DNA of 64,000 nucleotides from Nocardioides luti (GTDB lineage Bacteria > Actinomycetota > Actinomycetes > Propionibacteriales > Nocardioidaceae), in the NCBI RefSeq assembly GCF_014212315.1, contig NZ_JACKXE010000001.1, positions 124,001 to 188,000 of the forward strand, given 5' to 3'. Of the stretch, positions 52,499 through 64,000 are shown in pieces; position 1 is the stretch's first letter, and every line of letters starts with the position of its first letter. Position numbers and translations under genes: made by a program. A model generated the notes under the pieces. That model had not been told where the DNA came from. It made no database searches and saw only the letters and a list, made by a program, of their open reading frames with translations.

Positions 52499-53641
52499 CT
52501 AGTGCTGGGCCTGCCGGAAGGCCTTATCGACGTCGGCGGTCGAGAGCACGCCGTAGATCGCGCCGTCCTCCTCGACGAGGAGGTACTCCGCCGACGGCTT
52601 GCGGTTGATCGCGGAGATCAGGTCCTCGCCGGTGATGGTCGCGGGGAGCGTCAGCCCGTCCTCGAGCGTGCGGGCCACGGTGGAGACCGCCACCCAGGGA
52701 CGCCGGTCCTCCGGCGTGGCGAGCAGCGCGGCCTCGTTGACGACGCCGACGGGGCGACCGCCGGTCGTGGTCGTCACGATGCTGCCGGCGTGGGCGTCCT
52801 GCGCCCGTCGCACGGCCTCGGCGAGCGGGAGGTCGTCGGGGACGGCGAGGGTACGCCGGGCGAGCTCGCGCGCCACGATGCTCGGCAGCCGGGAGCGGAT
52901 GCGGGCCGACGCCATCGCGGCGGTCGAGCCGGACCAGAGGAACGCCGAGACGATGAACGCGAGCAGGAAGTCGAGGATCTCGGGCGGGGTGCCGAGGACC
53001 CGCTCCTGCAGCAGCGGCCACCCGAGCACGGCGACGGCGGTCAGGCGACCGCCCCAGCCGGCCACGAGCGTGCCGCGGTGCACGTTGCCGGTGACGCCCC
53101 AGACGAGGGACTTGAGCACCCGGCCCCCGTCCAGGGGCAGCCCGGGGATCAGGTTGAGCACGCCGACGAGGAGGTTCGCGCCGGCGAGCCCCTCGACAGC
53201 CATCAGCAGCAGGCCGTCGGGCGTCACGAACCACAGCCCCACGGCGGCACCGCCCACGGCGAGGGAGGTCAGCGGCCCGACGACCGCGATCCAGAACTCC
53301 TGGCGCGGGCGTCGCGCCTCCCCCTCGATCGAGGTCATCCCGCCGAGGAAGTGCAGCGTGATCGAGGTGACCGGGAAGCCGAAGCGCCGGGCCATCAGGG
53401 CGTGCGACGCCTCGTGCAGCAGCACCGAGAGGTAGAGCACGACGGCGAAGGCCAGGCCGGCGACGTACTTCAGCGGCCCGAGACCGGGCGAGACCGCCTC
53501 CACGCGCGGCGCCATCACGATCGCGATCAGCCCGGCCACCAGGAACCACGTCGAGGACACCAGCACGTCGCTGCCGGCGATCGTGCCGACCTTGAACGTG
53601 CCGGGCGGACGGGTCCGCTGCTGGGGCTCTCGGTCGGACAC
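52499..53641 (-). CDS. Site-2-type M50 metalloprotease with CBS domains
   Basis: 380 residues. An intramembrane zinc protease with about five helices: LLHEASHALMARRFG gives the HExxH zinc motif and NLIPGLPLDGGRVLKSLVWG the late Asp motif. The C-terminal 130 residues hold two CBS motifs (ADDLPLAEAV-like and ITGEDLISAINRKPSAEYLLV). It resembles Rip3-type proteases, which cut membrane-bound regulators. TAGCCT is 6 nt before the GTG start. It ends 10 nt upstream of trmI. Confidence 0.92.
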   Translation of the reverse strand: MSDREPQQRTRPPGTFKVGTIAGSDVLVSSTWFLVAGLIAIVMAPRVEAVSPGLGPLKYVAGLAFAVVLYLSVLLHEASHALMARRFGFPVTSITLHFLGGMTSIEGEARRPRQEFWIAVVGPLTSLAVGGAAVGLWFVTPDGLLLMAVEGLAGANLLVGVLNLIPGLPLDGGRVLKSLVWGVTGNVHRGTLVAGWGGRLTAVAVLGWPLLQERVLGTPPEILDFLLAFIVSAFLWSGSTAAMASARIRSRLPSIVARELARRTLAVPDDLPLAEAVRRAQDAHAGSIVTTTTGGRPVGVVNEAALLATPEDRRPWVAVSTVARTLEDGLTLPATITGEDLISAINRKPSAEYLLVEEDGAIYGVLSTADVDKAFRQAQH

Positions 53642-53712
53642 GCCCCGAGGCTATCCGACGCGCCCTCGCCCGCTCGGCCCGACTGTCCACGCCCTCGCCT
53701 ACTGTGAGCGGC

Positions 53713-54600
53713 GTGAGCGTGCAGCAGGAGTCCCCCGCCGAGCGGATCTCGACCCCGGTCGACGGCGTGACGGTGCTCGGTGCCCTCTCCCCCAGCCGGG
53801 CCGGCGACTTCATGACCTGCCCGCTGCTCTACCGCTTCCGCACCATCGACAAGCTGCCGGAGCCGTTCTCCCCGGACGCCGTGCGCGGCACCGTGGTCCA
53901 CCAGGTGCTCGAGGACCTCTTCGACCTGCCCGCGGCCGAGCGCACCCCCGAGACCGCCGGCGACATGCTGGTGCCGACGTGGCACCGGCTGCTCGACGAG
54001 AGCCCCGCCCTGGCGGAGATGTTCGGGACCGGCGAGGACGGCAGCGGGCCGGAGGTCGCGGGCTGGCTGGTCTCCTGCCGCACGGTGCTCGACCGCTACT
54101 TCACGCTCGAGGACCCGACGCGCCTCGAGCCCGCCGAGCGGGAGCTGTACGTCGAGACGCTCCTGGACTCCAAGCTCCTGCTGCGCGGCTTCGTCGACCG
54201 CATCGACGTCGCGCCGTCGGGGGCCATCCGGGTCGTCGACTACAAGACCGGCCGGTCGCCGGGGCCGCTGTTCGAGGGCAAGGCGCTGTTCCAGATGAAG
54301 TTCTACGCGCTCGTGCTCTGGCGGCTGCGCGGGGTGCTGCCGGCGATGCTGCAGCTGGTCTACCTCGGCAACGGCGAGCTGCTGCGCTACGTCCCCGACG
54401 AGGACGACCTGCTCGCGACCGAGCGCAAGGTCGAGGCGATCTGGCGGGCCATCCGGCTCGCCGAGGAGACCGGCGACTGGCGCCCCAACCCGGGTCGCCT
54501 CTGCGACTGGTGCGCCCACCAGGCGCTCTGCCCCGCCTGGGGCGGCACCCCGCCGCCGCTGCCCGAGCGGGTGGCGAGCACGCCGGACCCCGACGCCTAG
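53713..54600 (+). CDS. RecB-family exonuclease, PD-(D/E)XK with Fe-S type cysteines
   Basis: 295 residues from GTG 53713; TACTGT ends 7 nt upstream, favouring it over GTG 53704. Nuclease motifs: RGTVVHQVLEDLFDL, GFVDRIDV (Asp), VVDYKTGRSP (DxK), and QMKFYALVLW. CPLLYRF at the N-terminus and CDWCAHQALC at the C-terminus give four Cys arranged as in AddB/Cas4-type iron-sulfur nucleases. Corresponds to Rv2119 by position. Role in DNA repair is inferred. Confidence 0.92.
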   Translation: MSVQQESPAERISTPVDGVTVLGALSPSRAGDFMTCPLLYRFRTIDKLPEPFSPDAVRGTVVHQVLEDLFDLPAAERTPETAGDMLVPTWHRLLDESPALAEMFGTGEDGSGPEVAGWLVSCRTVLDRYFTLEDPTRLEPAERELYVETLLDSKLLLRGFVDRIDVAPSGAIRVVDYKTGRSPGPLFEGKALFQMKFYALVLWRLRGVLPAMLQLVYLGNGELLRYVPDEDDLLATERKVEAIWRAIRLAEETGDWRPNPGRLCDWCAHQALCPAWGGTPPPLPERVASTPDPDA

Positions 54601-55265
54601 CGGTCCTCGCCCCACACGGCGGCCAGGTCCACGTCCACCAGGGTGTCGCGGAAGACCCGCCGCGGTCCGTCGAGCACCGGGACGTGGTTCTCCACGACCA
54701 GGACCGTGCAGCCGGCGGCCTCGGCCGACTTGGCGCCGGTGTTGGAGTCCTCGATCGCCAGGCACTGCTCGGGGCGCAGGCCCAGCGCGGCCGCGGCGGT
54801 GAGGTACGGCTCGGGGTGCGGCTTGCCCAGCTCGACGGTGTCGCCGGTGACGATCACCCGGAACGTCTCGGCGGGCAGGTGGCCCAGGATCGGCGCGACG
54901 AAGCGCTCGTACGACATGGTCACCAGCGCGCACGGCACACCCGACTCGCGCAGCGAGGTCAGCAGCTCCAGGGCGCCGGGCTGCCACGGCACGGCCTGGC
55001 GGACCCGGTCGACCACGCCGTCGAGCAGCTCCTCGACGATCTGCTCGGGCGACCGGTCGATCCCCATGTGCTCACGGATGTAGCGACCCGACTCCAGCAG
55101 GTCGTTGCCCACCAGGTTGAGGGCGTGCTGCTTGCTCCACGTGCCCCCGTGCCGCTCGGCGATCTCGAACTCGACGTCGATCCAGTAGGGCTCGGTGTCG
55201 ACGAGGGTGCCGTCCATGTCCCACAGCACCGCCGCCGGCGCGGCCGGGCGGTTGCGCTCCCCCAC
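54597..55265 (-). CDS. HAD-superfamily hydrolase (phosphoglycolate/sugar phosphatase-like)
   Basis: 222 residues. HAD motifs: I VLWDMDGTLVDTEPYW (Asp nucleophile and DxD), II CALVTMSYERF, III GKPHPEPYL, IV AIEDSNTGAKSAEAAG. A helical C1 cap lies between motifs I and II. This is the beta-phosphoglucomutase/phosphatase-like subgroup; the substrate is unknown. It starts 3 nt after metH and its stop overlaps the RecB-like stop. Confidence 0.92.
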   Translation of the reverse strand: MGERNRPAAPAAVLWDMDGTLVDTEPYWIDVEFEIAERHGGTWSKQHALNLVGNDLLESGRYIREHMGIDRSPEQIVEELLDGVVDRVRQAVPWQPGALELLTSLRESGVPCALVTMSYERFVAPILGHLPAETFRVIVTGDTVELGKPHPEPYLTAAAALGLRPEQCLAIEDSNTGAKSAEAAGCTVLVVENHVPVLDGPRRVFRDTLVDVDLAAVWGEDR

Positions 55266-55268
55266 CGC

Positions 55269-59039
<3,771 letters not shown>

Positions 59040-59051
59040 CGTGGCTCCTCT

Positions 59052-59068
59052 CGTGGCGGTCAGCCACG
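59052..59068 (-). promoter_or_regulatory. Hairpin next to the metH ribosome binding site
   Basis: CGTGGC, 5-nt loop, GCCACG, directly upstream of the metH ribosome binding site. It could affect translation start. The leader is too short for a cobalamin riboswitch and no SAM-riboswitch pattern was recognised. Confidence 0.35.
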
Positions 59069-59188
59069 CGTCAAGCGTAGGCAGGGTGTCCACGAGGTGG
59101 ACGTCGTTCCCGCATCCTGACACCGGCATCGTCCCACCGGCCGCGAGGCAGCACGAAATCCCCGGGACGTGGTGACTAGGCTTCAGTG

Positions 59189-60037
59189 GTGATCGAGATC
59201 GTGGACGCTCCCGACCTGGTGGACCCGTTGGTCATCGCCGCCTTCGAGGGCTGGAACGACGCCGCCGACGCCGCCTCGTCGGTCGTCGACCACCTCATCA
59301 GGGTCTGGGACGCCCGGGTCGTCGGCTCGATCGACCCCGAGGAGTTCTACGACTTCCAGGTCAACCGACCGGTCGTCGGGACGGACGAGAACGGCTACCG
59401 CCGGCTGACCTGGCCCAGCACCCAGATCGCGATCGCCTCGCCGCCCGACCTGGACCGCGACGTCATCCTCGTCCGCGGGATCGAGCCGAACATGCGCTGG
59501 CGGCAGTTCTGCGCCGAGCTGCTGGCCGCCTGCGACGAGCTGGGGGCCGAGCTGGTCGTGACGCTCGGAGCACTGCTGGCCGACACCCCCCACACCCGGC
59601 CGATCCCCGTGACCGGCACCGCCACGGAGCCCGAGCTCGTGGACCGCCTCAAGCTCGAGCAGTCGACGTACGAAGGCCCGACCGGCATCGTGGGCGTCTT
59701 CCAGGACGCCTGCATCCGCCTCGACATCCCCGCGGTGTCGTACTGGGCGGCGGTCCCCCACTACGTCGCGCAGCCGCCCTGCCCCAAGGCGACGCTGGCG
59801 CTGATCGGCCAGCTCGAGGAGCTGCTCGAGGTCAGCATCCCGCTCGGCGACCTGCCCGAGGACGCCCGGGCGTGGGAGCGCGGGGTGGACGAGCTCGCCG
59901 AGGAGGACGAGGACGTCGCGGACTACGTCCGCGCGCTCGAGGAGACCCGGGACACGACCGACCTGCCGGAGGCGTCCGGCGAGGCGATCGCGCGGGAGTT
60001 CGAGCGCTACCTCAAGCGCCGCGGCGACGAGGACTGA
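59189..60037 (+). CDS. PAC2 family protein
   Basis: 282 residues. The PAC2 fold is linked to proteasome assembly chaperones in eukaryotes and is widespread in actinobacteria (Rv2125 at the equivalent position). Seen: [69 protein letters not shown] and [19 protein letters not shown] GTG(V)[15 protein letters not shown] (59177-59182) is 6 nt before GTG 59189, so I use that start over 59186. Its bacterial role is unknown, but it lies in the same neighbourhood as the proteasome genes. Confidence 0.92.
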   Translation: MIEIVDAPDLVDPLVIAAFEGWNDAADAASSVVDHLIRVWDARVVGSIDPEEFYDFQVNRPVVGTDENGYRRLTWPSTQIAIASPPDLDRDVILVRGIEPNMRWRQFCAELLAACDELGAELVVTLGALLADTPHTRPIPVTGTATEPELVDRLKLEQSTYEGPTGIVGVFQDACIRLDIPAVSYWAAVPHYVAQPPCPKATLALIGQLEELLEVSIPLGDLPEDARAWERGVDELAEEDEDVADYVRALEETRDTTDLPEASGEAIAREFERYLKRRGDED

Positions 60038-60049
60038 CCCGGCTCCGGA

Positions 60050-61288
60050 TCAGAGCGAGAAGCCGAGCGAGGCGTCCAGCAGGGCGACCATCGCCACGGC
60101 CGCCTCGCGGTCGCTGGTGTCCGCACGGACGCCGAGGCCCAGGGTGGCGGCCACCCACGCGTCCACGGCCGCGACGGCCCGCGGGGCGTCGAGGTCGTCG
60201 GCCAGGGCCGCCAGGACCTCGTCGACGACGGGCCCGGCCGGCGCCCCCGCGCCGAGCGCGAGCGCCTGGCGCCAGCGGCCGACCGTGTCGACGGCGTCCC
60301 ACAGCTCGGCGTCGGTCCACTCCCAGTCGGAGCGGTAGTGGTGCCGCAGCAGCACCAGCCGGATCGCCATCGGGTCCACGTCGCTGTTGCGCAGCGCGGA
60401 GACGAAGACCAGGTTGCCCCGCGACTTCGACATCTTCTCGCCGTCGTAGGCGACCATGCCGGCGTGCGCGTAGGCCAGCGCGAACGGCGTGCCGGGGTCG
60501 GCCACCTGCGCGTGGCCGGCGCACATCTCGTGGTGCGGGAAGACCAGGTCGCTGCCGCCGCCCTGGACGTCGAAGGCGCCGCCGAGGTGCTCCTGCGCGA
60601 TGGCGGTGCACTCGATGTGCCAGCCGGGCCGCCCGGGGCCGAACGGGCTCTCCCACGAGGGCTCGCCCTCGCGCTCGCCGCGCCAGACGACGCAGTCGAG
60701 CGGGTCCTTCTTGCCCGGGCGCTCGGGGTCGCCGCCGCGCTCGGGGAAGATCCGCAGCATCTCCTCGCGGTCCATCCCGGACTCGTCGCCGAAGGCCGGG
60801 TCGGCGGTGACGGAGAAGTAGAGGTCGTCCTCGACGCGGTAGACCGACCCGGCGGCCTGCAGCCGCTCGATGAGGGCGATCACCAGCGGGATCGACTCGA
60901 CGGCCCCGATGTAGTGCGCGGGCGGCAGCACGCGCAGCGCCGTCATGTCCTGACGGAACAGCTCGGTCTCGCGCTCGGCCAGCTCGACCCAGTCGACCTT
61001 GACCTTGGTCGCGCGCTCGAGCAGCGGGTCGTCGACGTCGGTGACGTTCTGGACGTAGGTCACGTCGTGGCCCGCGGCGCGCCAGGCCCGGTTGAGGAGG
61101 TCGAAGGCGACGTACGTCGCCGCGTGGCCGATGTGCGTGGCGTCGTACGGCGTGATGCCGCAGACGTAGAGCCGCGCGGGGCCGTCGGGGGTGGCGGTGA
61201 CGCGGCCCCCGGTCGCGGTGTCGTGGACGCTCACGCGCGGACCCTGGACGGGCAGGGCGGGAATCTCCGGGGCGGTCCACGTACGCAT
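60050..61288 (-). CDS. mshC: Cysteine:GlcN-Ins ligase MshC (mycothiol synthesis)
   Basis: 412 residues. MshC ligates cysteine to GlcN-inositol with ATP, the third step of mycothiol synthesis. It is a CysS paralogue: [15 protein letters not shown] (zinc Cys43 and HIGH) and [10 protein letters not shown] (KMSKS). MshC-specific features are the N-terminus [19 protein letters not shown] and the absence of the tRNA-binding domain. TAGGCT is 6 nt before the ATG. Mycothiol matches the thiol-stress control suggested for rbpA. Confidence 0.96.
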   Translation of the reverse strand: MRTWTAPEIPALPVQGPRVSVHDTATGGRVTATPDGPARLYVCGITPYDATHIGHAATYVAFDLLNRAWRAAGHDVTYVQNVTDVDDPLLERATKVKVDWVELAERETELFRQDMTALRVLPPAHYIGAVESIPLVIALIERLQAAGSVYRVEDDLYFSVTADPAFGDESGMDREEMLRIFPERGGDPERPGKKDPLDCVVWRGEREGEPSWESPFGPGRPGWHIECTAIAQEHLGGAFDVQGGGSDLVFPHHEMCAGHAQVADPGTPFALAYAHAGMVAYDGEKMSKSRGNLVFVSALRNSDVDPMAIRLVLLRHHYRSDWEWTDAELWDAVDTVGRWRQALALGAGAPAGPVVDEVLAALADDLDAPRAVAAVDAWVAATLGLGVRADTSDREAAVAMVALLDASLGFSL

Positions 61289-61301
61289 GCGGGCAGCCTA
61301 A

Positions 61302-61449
61302 CGGTGGTTTCGAGACGGTCGCTGCGCGACCTCCTCAACCACCGGCGGGCCGTCGCTGCGCGACCTCCTCAACCACCGGCGGGCCGTCGCTGCGCGACCT
61401 CCTCAACCACCGGCGGGCCGTCGCTGCGCGACCTCCTCAACCACCGGAG
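61302..61449. repeat. 34-bp tandem repeat inside a GTCGCTGCGCGACCT-type element
   Basis: Starts with GGTGGTTTCGAGACG and continues with four copies of GTCGCTGCGCGACCT-CCTCAACCACC at 61318, 61352, 61386 and 61420 (34-bp period). The outer GGTGGTT and AACCACC are inverted repeats, so the first unit is a complete foldable element and the rest are tandem extra copies of its right part. It fills the gap between mshC and the SCO1664-family gene. Confidence 0.88.
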
Positions 61450-62235
61450 CTAGAAGGGCGGCCACGGGATCGCCGGCCACTCGCCGCGCGGCGACGGCAT
61501 CGCGCCGTGCGCCAGCAGCCGGTCGCACCGGCGGGCCACCACGTCGATCTCGAGGTCGGTGAGGTGGCCGGCGAGGGCGTCGCCCAGCGCACCCCCGAGC
61601 TGCTCGCGGACCGAGCGGACGGTCGCGACCTCGTCCTCGTGCAACGGGTCGCCCATCCACCCCCACAGGACCGTGCGGAGCTTGTGGTCGGTGTGGAAGG
61701 TGACGCCGTGGTCGACGCCGTACCGGTGCCCGTCGGTCATCTCCAGGACGTGCCCGCCCTTGCGGTCGGCGTTGTTGACGACGACGTCGAAGACCGCCAT
61801 CCGCCGTAGCGGGGCGGTGTCCTCGTGGACGAGCGAGATGGGCTGGTCGTGACCGTCGATGCCGTCGAAGACGTGCCGGAAGCCCGCGGGGACCTCCCCC
61901 TCGGGGACCAGGTCGACGGCCGACTGGTCCTCGTCGGGCTCCTGCCAGACCTGGACCATGCCGGGGCCGTGGGGGCCGTCGCGCAACCAGGTGGTGGGGA
62001 CGACGTTCCAGCCGAAGGCCTCGGAGACGAGGTACGCCGCCACCTCGCGGTCCGCGAGGGTGCCGTCCGGGAAGTCCCACAGCGGCCGCTCCCCCGCGAC
62101 CGGCTTGTAGACGATCCGGGTGCCGCCGGGGCCGCCGAGCTCGCCGACGAAGGTGGCGTTCGACGCGGGCATGATCCGGCCGTGGAGCACCAGCTCGTCG
62201 TCGAGGAAGCCGGGGATCCCGGCGGCTGCGGTCAC
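61450..62235 (-). CDS. SCO1664-family protein (kinase-like fold, unknown function)
   Basis: 261 residues. Conserved actinobacterial family distantly like PI3/4-kinase or Hip-type folds. ASNATFVGELGGPGGTRIVYKPVAGERPLWDFPDGTLADREVAAYLVSEA (in parts) forms the nucleotide-like N-lobe; MAVFDVVVNNADRKGGHVLE and YGVDHGVTFH carry the D-x4-N-D-like and DH motifs of the catalytic lobe. Its ATG region overlaps the DUF3090 gene (62232-62235). Position matches Rv2133c beside mshC. Confidence 0.92.
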   Translation of the reverse strand: MTAAAGIPGFLDDELVLHGRIMPASNATFVGELGGPGGTRIVYKPVAGERPLWDFPDGTLADREVAAYLVSEAFGWNVVPTTWLRDGPHGPGMVQVWQEPDEDQSAVDLVPEGEVPAGFRHVFDGIDGHDQPISLVHEDTAPLRRMAVFDVVVNNADRKGGHVLEMTDGHRYGVDHGVTFHTDHKLRTVLWGWMGDPLHEDEVATVRSVREQLGGALGDALAGHLTDLEIDVVARRCDRLLAHGAMPSPRGEWPAIPWPPF

Positions 62236-62810
62236 GGGTCCCGGCGGCGGAAGCCGTTGGCCCGGACGCAGAGGTGGCCGTCTGGGTCGACCGGGTTGCC
62301 GCAGAACGGGCAGCTGGGCCGCCCGGCCTCGATCACCGAGGCGGCGCGCTTGACGAAGGCCCGGGCCATGCCGGCCGGGAGCCGGACCAGGAAGATCTCT
62401 TCGGGGTCGGGCTCCTCGAGGTCCTCGTCGAGCTGGTCGGGCGACACGACCGCGGCCTCGGTGAACGGGAAGACCTCGATCACGATGCGCTCGTCATCGG
62501 GGTCCCACGACAGGGTCATGGTCCCGGCGCGGAACTCCTCGTCGATCGGCTGCTCGAGCGGCTGGGTGTCCTCGAGTCCGAGCGGCGCGACGGCGGGGAT
62601 GGTCGCGTCGGTGCTCTGGCTGGCCATCACCTCGTCGAGCAGCTCGTCGATGCGCTCGGAGAGGGCCGCGACCTGCTGCTTCTCGAGCGACACGCTCACG
62701 ATGCGCACACCGGAGCGGGCCTGCAGGAAGAACGTGCGCTGCCCGGGCTCGCCGACGGTGCCGGCGACGAAGCGCTCCGGAGGGTCGAAGGAGTGGACGA
62801 CGGGTGCCAT
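62232..62810 (-). CDS. DUF3090 family protein with C-terminal zinc-binding motif
   Basis: 192 residues. VVHSFDPPERFVAGTVGEPGQRTFFLQARSG at the N-terminus (in parts) is the DUF3090 signature; the end CPFCGNPVDPDGHLCVRANG looks like a zinc knuckle (Cys, Cys, His, Cys). Function unknown, always in a trio with a phosphomutase-like and an SCO1664-like gene. TAGGCT is 6 nt before the ATG. Stop overlaps the next gene. Confidence 0.93.
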   Translation of the reverse strand: MAPVVHSFDPPERFVAGTVGEPGQRTFFLQARSGVRIVSVSLEKQQVAALSERIDELLDEVMASQSTDATIPAVAPLGLEDTQPLEQPIDEEFRAGTMTLSWDPDDERIVIEVFPFTEAAVVSPDQLDEDLEEPDPEEIFLVRLPAGMARAFVKRAASVIEAGRPSCPFCGNPVDPDGHLCVRANGFRRRDP

Positions 62811-62819
62811 GCGACCAGC

Positions 62820-63539
62820 CTAGGGGCGGGCCGGGAGCGCCCCGGGACCGGCGCCCCCACCGACGGCGGCGTCGGTGCTGCGCTTCTGGCGGCGGCCCGG
62901 CTTCGGGGCCAGCCAGGACAGGTCGCCCTCGTGGGTGTTGGTGGCCAGGACGTAGGGCCGGGTGGCGGTGTAGCGCACGACCGAGACCGACGCCGGGTCG
63001 ACGTGCAGGCGCTGGAAGAGGTCGAGGTGCATGCCGAGGGCGTCGGCCAGCAGCGACTTGATGATGTCGCCGTGGCTCACGGCCACCCACACCGCGCCGG
63101 GACCGTGCTCGGCCTCGACGGCGGCGTCGTGACGGCGTACGGCGCTCACCGCGCGTGCCTGCATCGCCTGCAGCGACTCGCCGCCGGGGAACGCGGCCGC
63201 CGACGGCTGGGCCTGCACGGTGCTCCAGAGCTTCTCCTTGGCGAGCTCCTTGAGCGGCCGGCCCTGCCACTCGCCGTAGTCGCACTCGGTGATCCCGCGC
63301 TCGGTGGCGACGGTGAGCGGGTGCGGCTGCGCGCCCAGCACGGCCTTCGCCGTCTGCCGGCAGCGCTCGAGGGGGCTGCTGACGATCGCCGCGAGCGGCA
63401 CGACGGCGAGCCGCTGACCGGTCCGCTCCGCCTGCCCCTGCCCGGTGTCGTCCAGCTTCACACCGGCGAGCCGGCCGGCCAGGACACCCGAGGCGTTCGC
63501 GGTGGTCCGGCCGTGTCGCACGAGGATCACGGTTGCCAT
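62820..63539 (-). CDS. Histidine phosphatase family protein (MSMEG_4193-type phosphomutase-like)
   Basis: 239 residues from ATG 63539. The histidine-phosphatase signature is ILVRHGRTTANASGVLAG (His9), with SSPLERCRQTA, GITECDYGEW (catalytic Glu) and VAVSHGDIIKSLLADALG (second His). First gene of the trio with DUF3090 and SCO1664-like. TAGGCT is 7 nt before the ATG. The substrate is unknown. It is divergent from corA. Confidence 0.92.
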   Translation of the reverse strand: MATVILVRHGRTTANASGVLAGRLAGVKLDDTGQGQAERTGQRLAVVPLAAIVSSPLERCRQTAKAVLGAQPHPLTVATERGITECDYGEWQGRPLKELAKEKLWSTVQAQPSAAAFPGGESLQAMQARAVSAVRRHDAAVEAEHGPGAVWVAVSHGDIIKSLLADALGMHLDLFQRLHVDPASVSVVRYTATRPYVLATNTHEGDLSWLAPKPGRRQKRSTDAAVGGGAGPGALPARP

Positions 63540-63571
63540 GTCGGCGAGCCTAGTGGGACTAGCCTCAGCCT

Positions 63572-64000
63572 GTGATCGTCGACAGCGCGCTGTACCGCAA
63601 GGGGGTCCGGGTCCCCGTCGACTGCGCACCCCAGGACCTGCACGAGATGCGCTCCAAGGTCACCGAGGACGGCGACTTCGTCTGGATCGGGCTGCACGAA
63701 CCGGCCGAGCACGAGCTCGAGGACGTCGCCGTGGCCTTCGGGCTCCACCCCCTCGCGGTCGAGGACGCCCTGCACGCGCACCAGCGGCCCAAGCTGGAGC
63801 GCTACGACGACAGCCTGTTCCTGATCCTCAAGACGCTCTGGTACGTCGACGAGGACGACGCCGTCGAGACCGGCGAGATCAACATGTTCGTGGGCCGCGA
63901 CTTCATCGTGACGGTCCGCCACGGCCAGGGCTCCGAGCTGCACTCGGCGCGGCGCTACCTCGAGTCCAAGGAGTCGGTCCTCACCCACGGGCCCTCCGCG
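63572..64000 (+). CDS. corA: CorA-type magnesium/cobalt transporter, N-terminal part (cut by window edge)
   Basis: 143 codons from GTG 63572 to the right edge. The cytoplasmic N-domain of CorA is visible: DGDFVWIGLHEPAEHELEDVAVAFGLHPLAVEDALHAHQRPKLERYDDSLFLILKTLWYVDEDD (in parts), then EINMFVGRDFIVTVRHG. The membrane part with the GMN motif lies beyond the window. TAGCCT is 6 nt before the GTG (leaderless). Family and start are clear; ion specificity cannot be set. Confidence 0.9.
   Translation, partial: MIVDSALYRKGVRVPVDCAPQDLHEMRSKVTEDGDFVWIGLHEPAEHELEDVAVAFGLHPLAVEDALHAHQRPKLERYDDSLFLILKTLWYVDEDDAVETGEINMFVGRDFIVTVRHGQGSELHSARRYLESKESVLTHGPSA

Noticed and set aside
59040..59188. Cobalamin or SAM riboswitch ahead of metH
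   Set aside because: Leader is under 150 nt, shared with the PAC2 promoter, and shows no recognisable riboswitch boxes.

Overview
The window is 64 kb of very GC-rich actinobacterial chromosome, most likely from a Nocardioides-like genus of the Propionibacteriales. The evidence is a complete Pup-proteasome locus, RbpA, MshC (mycothiol synthesis), strong G/C bias at third codon positions, many GTG starts, and a gene order from about 33 to 63.5 kb that closely follows M. tuberculosis Rv2092c-Rv2135c. I saw no rRNA, tRNA, phage, insertion sequence or CRISPR array. This is read by eye only; no database search was run.

Layout. 0-13.5 kb is an accessory region: the start of an ECF sigma gene with a YCII partner, an ArsR/SRPBCC pair, five separate SAM-dependent methyltransferases, a YefM-YoeB toxin-antitoxin pair with its operator, a short UvrA-like ATPase, a VOC/AraC pair, a PhoD-type phosphatase that seems to start at CTG, and a zinc alcohol dehydrogenase. 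13.5-21.3 kb holds an unusual XRE-MurA fusion with an operator inside its own promoter, a GDPD/MFS pair, rbpA with a perfect SigR-type promoter, and an fxsA-ppm1-lnt envelope block. 21.7-28.8 kb encodes most of the beta-lysine (fermentation-type) lysine degradation pathway: kamA faces a tightly overlapped operon kdd-amidohydrolase-kamD-kamE-kal. 28.9-30.8 kb carries two tandem collagen-like surface protein genes that share an almost identical 5' part. 30.8-33.3 kb holds an Lrp regulator, a 5'-3' exonuclease and small genes.

33.3-51.2 kb is the Pup-proteasome/Tat locus, all on the minus strand: arc, dop, pup, prcB, prcA, pafA, an FKBP lipoprotein, pafB, pafC, tatA, tatC, a hypothetical gene, a diacylglycerol kinase and helY. 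Pup is ligated to substrates by PafA and removed by Dop; ARC unfolds tagged proteins into the PrcAB chamber; PafBC is the DNA-damage transcription activator. Two accessory genes sit inside this locus: a secreted protein between arc and dop, and a PD-(D/E)XK nuclease-like gene between prcA and pafA. The nuclease gene is bracketed on both sides by paired copies of a 22-bp palindrome spaced exactly 41 bp apart. The same repeat forms a five-copy 41-bp array next to trmI. 51.4-64 kb continues with trmI, an M50 protease, a RecB-like nuclease, a HAD phosphatase, metH, PAC2, mshC, the conserved SCO1664/DUF3090/phosphomutase trio and the start of corA.

Regulation visible in the sequence: about twenty genes have a TANNNT -10 element 6-7 nt before the start codon, so leaderless transcription seems common. 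Clear inverted-repeat operators sit at the arsR, yefM and xre-murA promoters.
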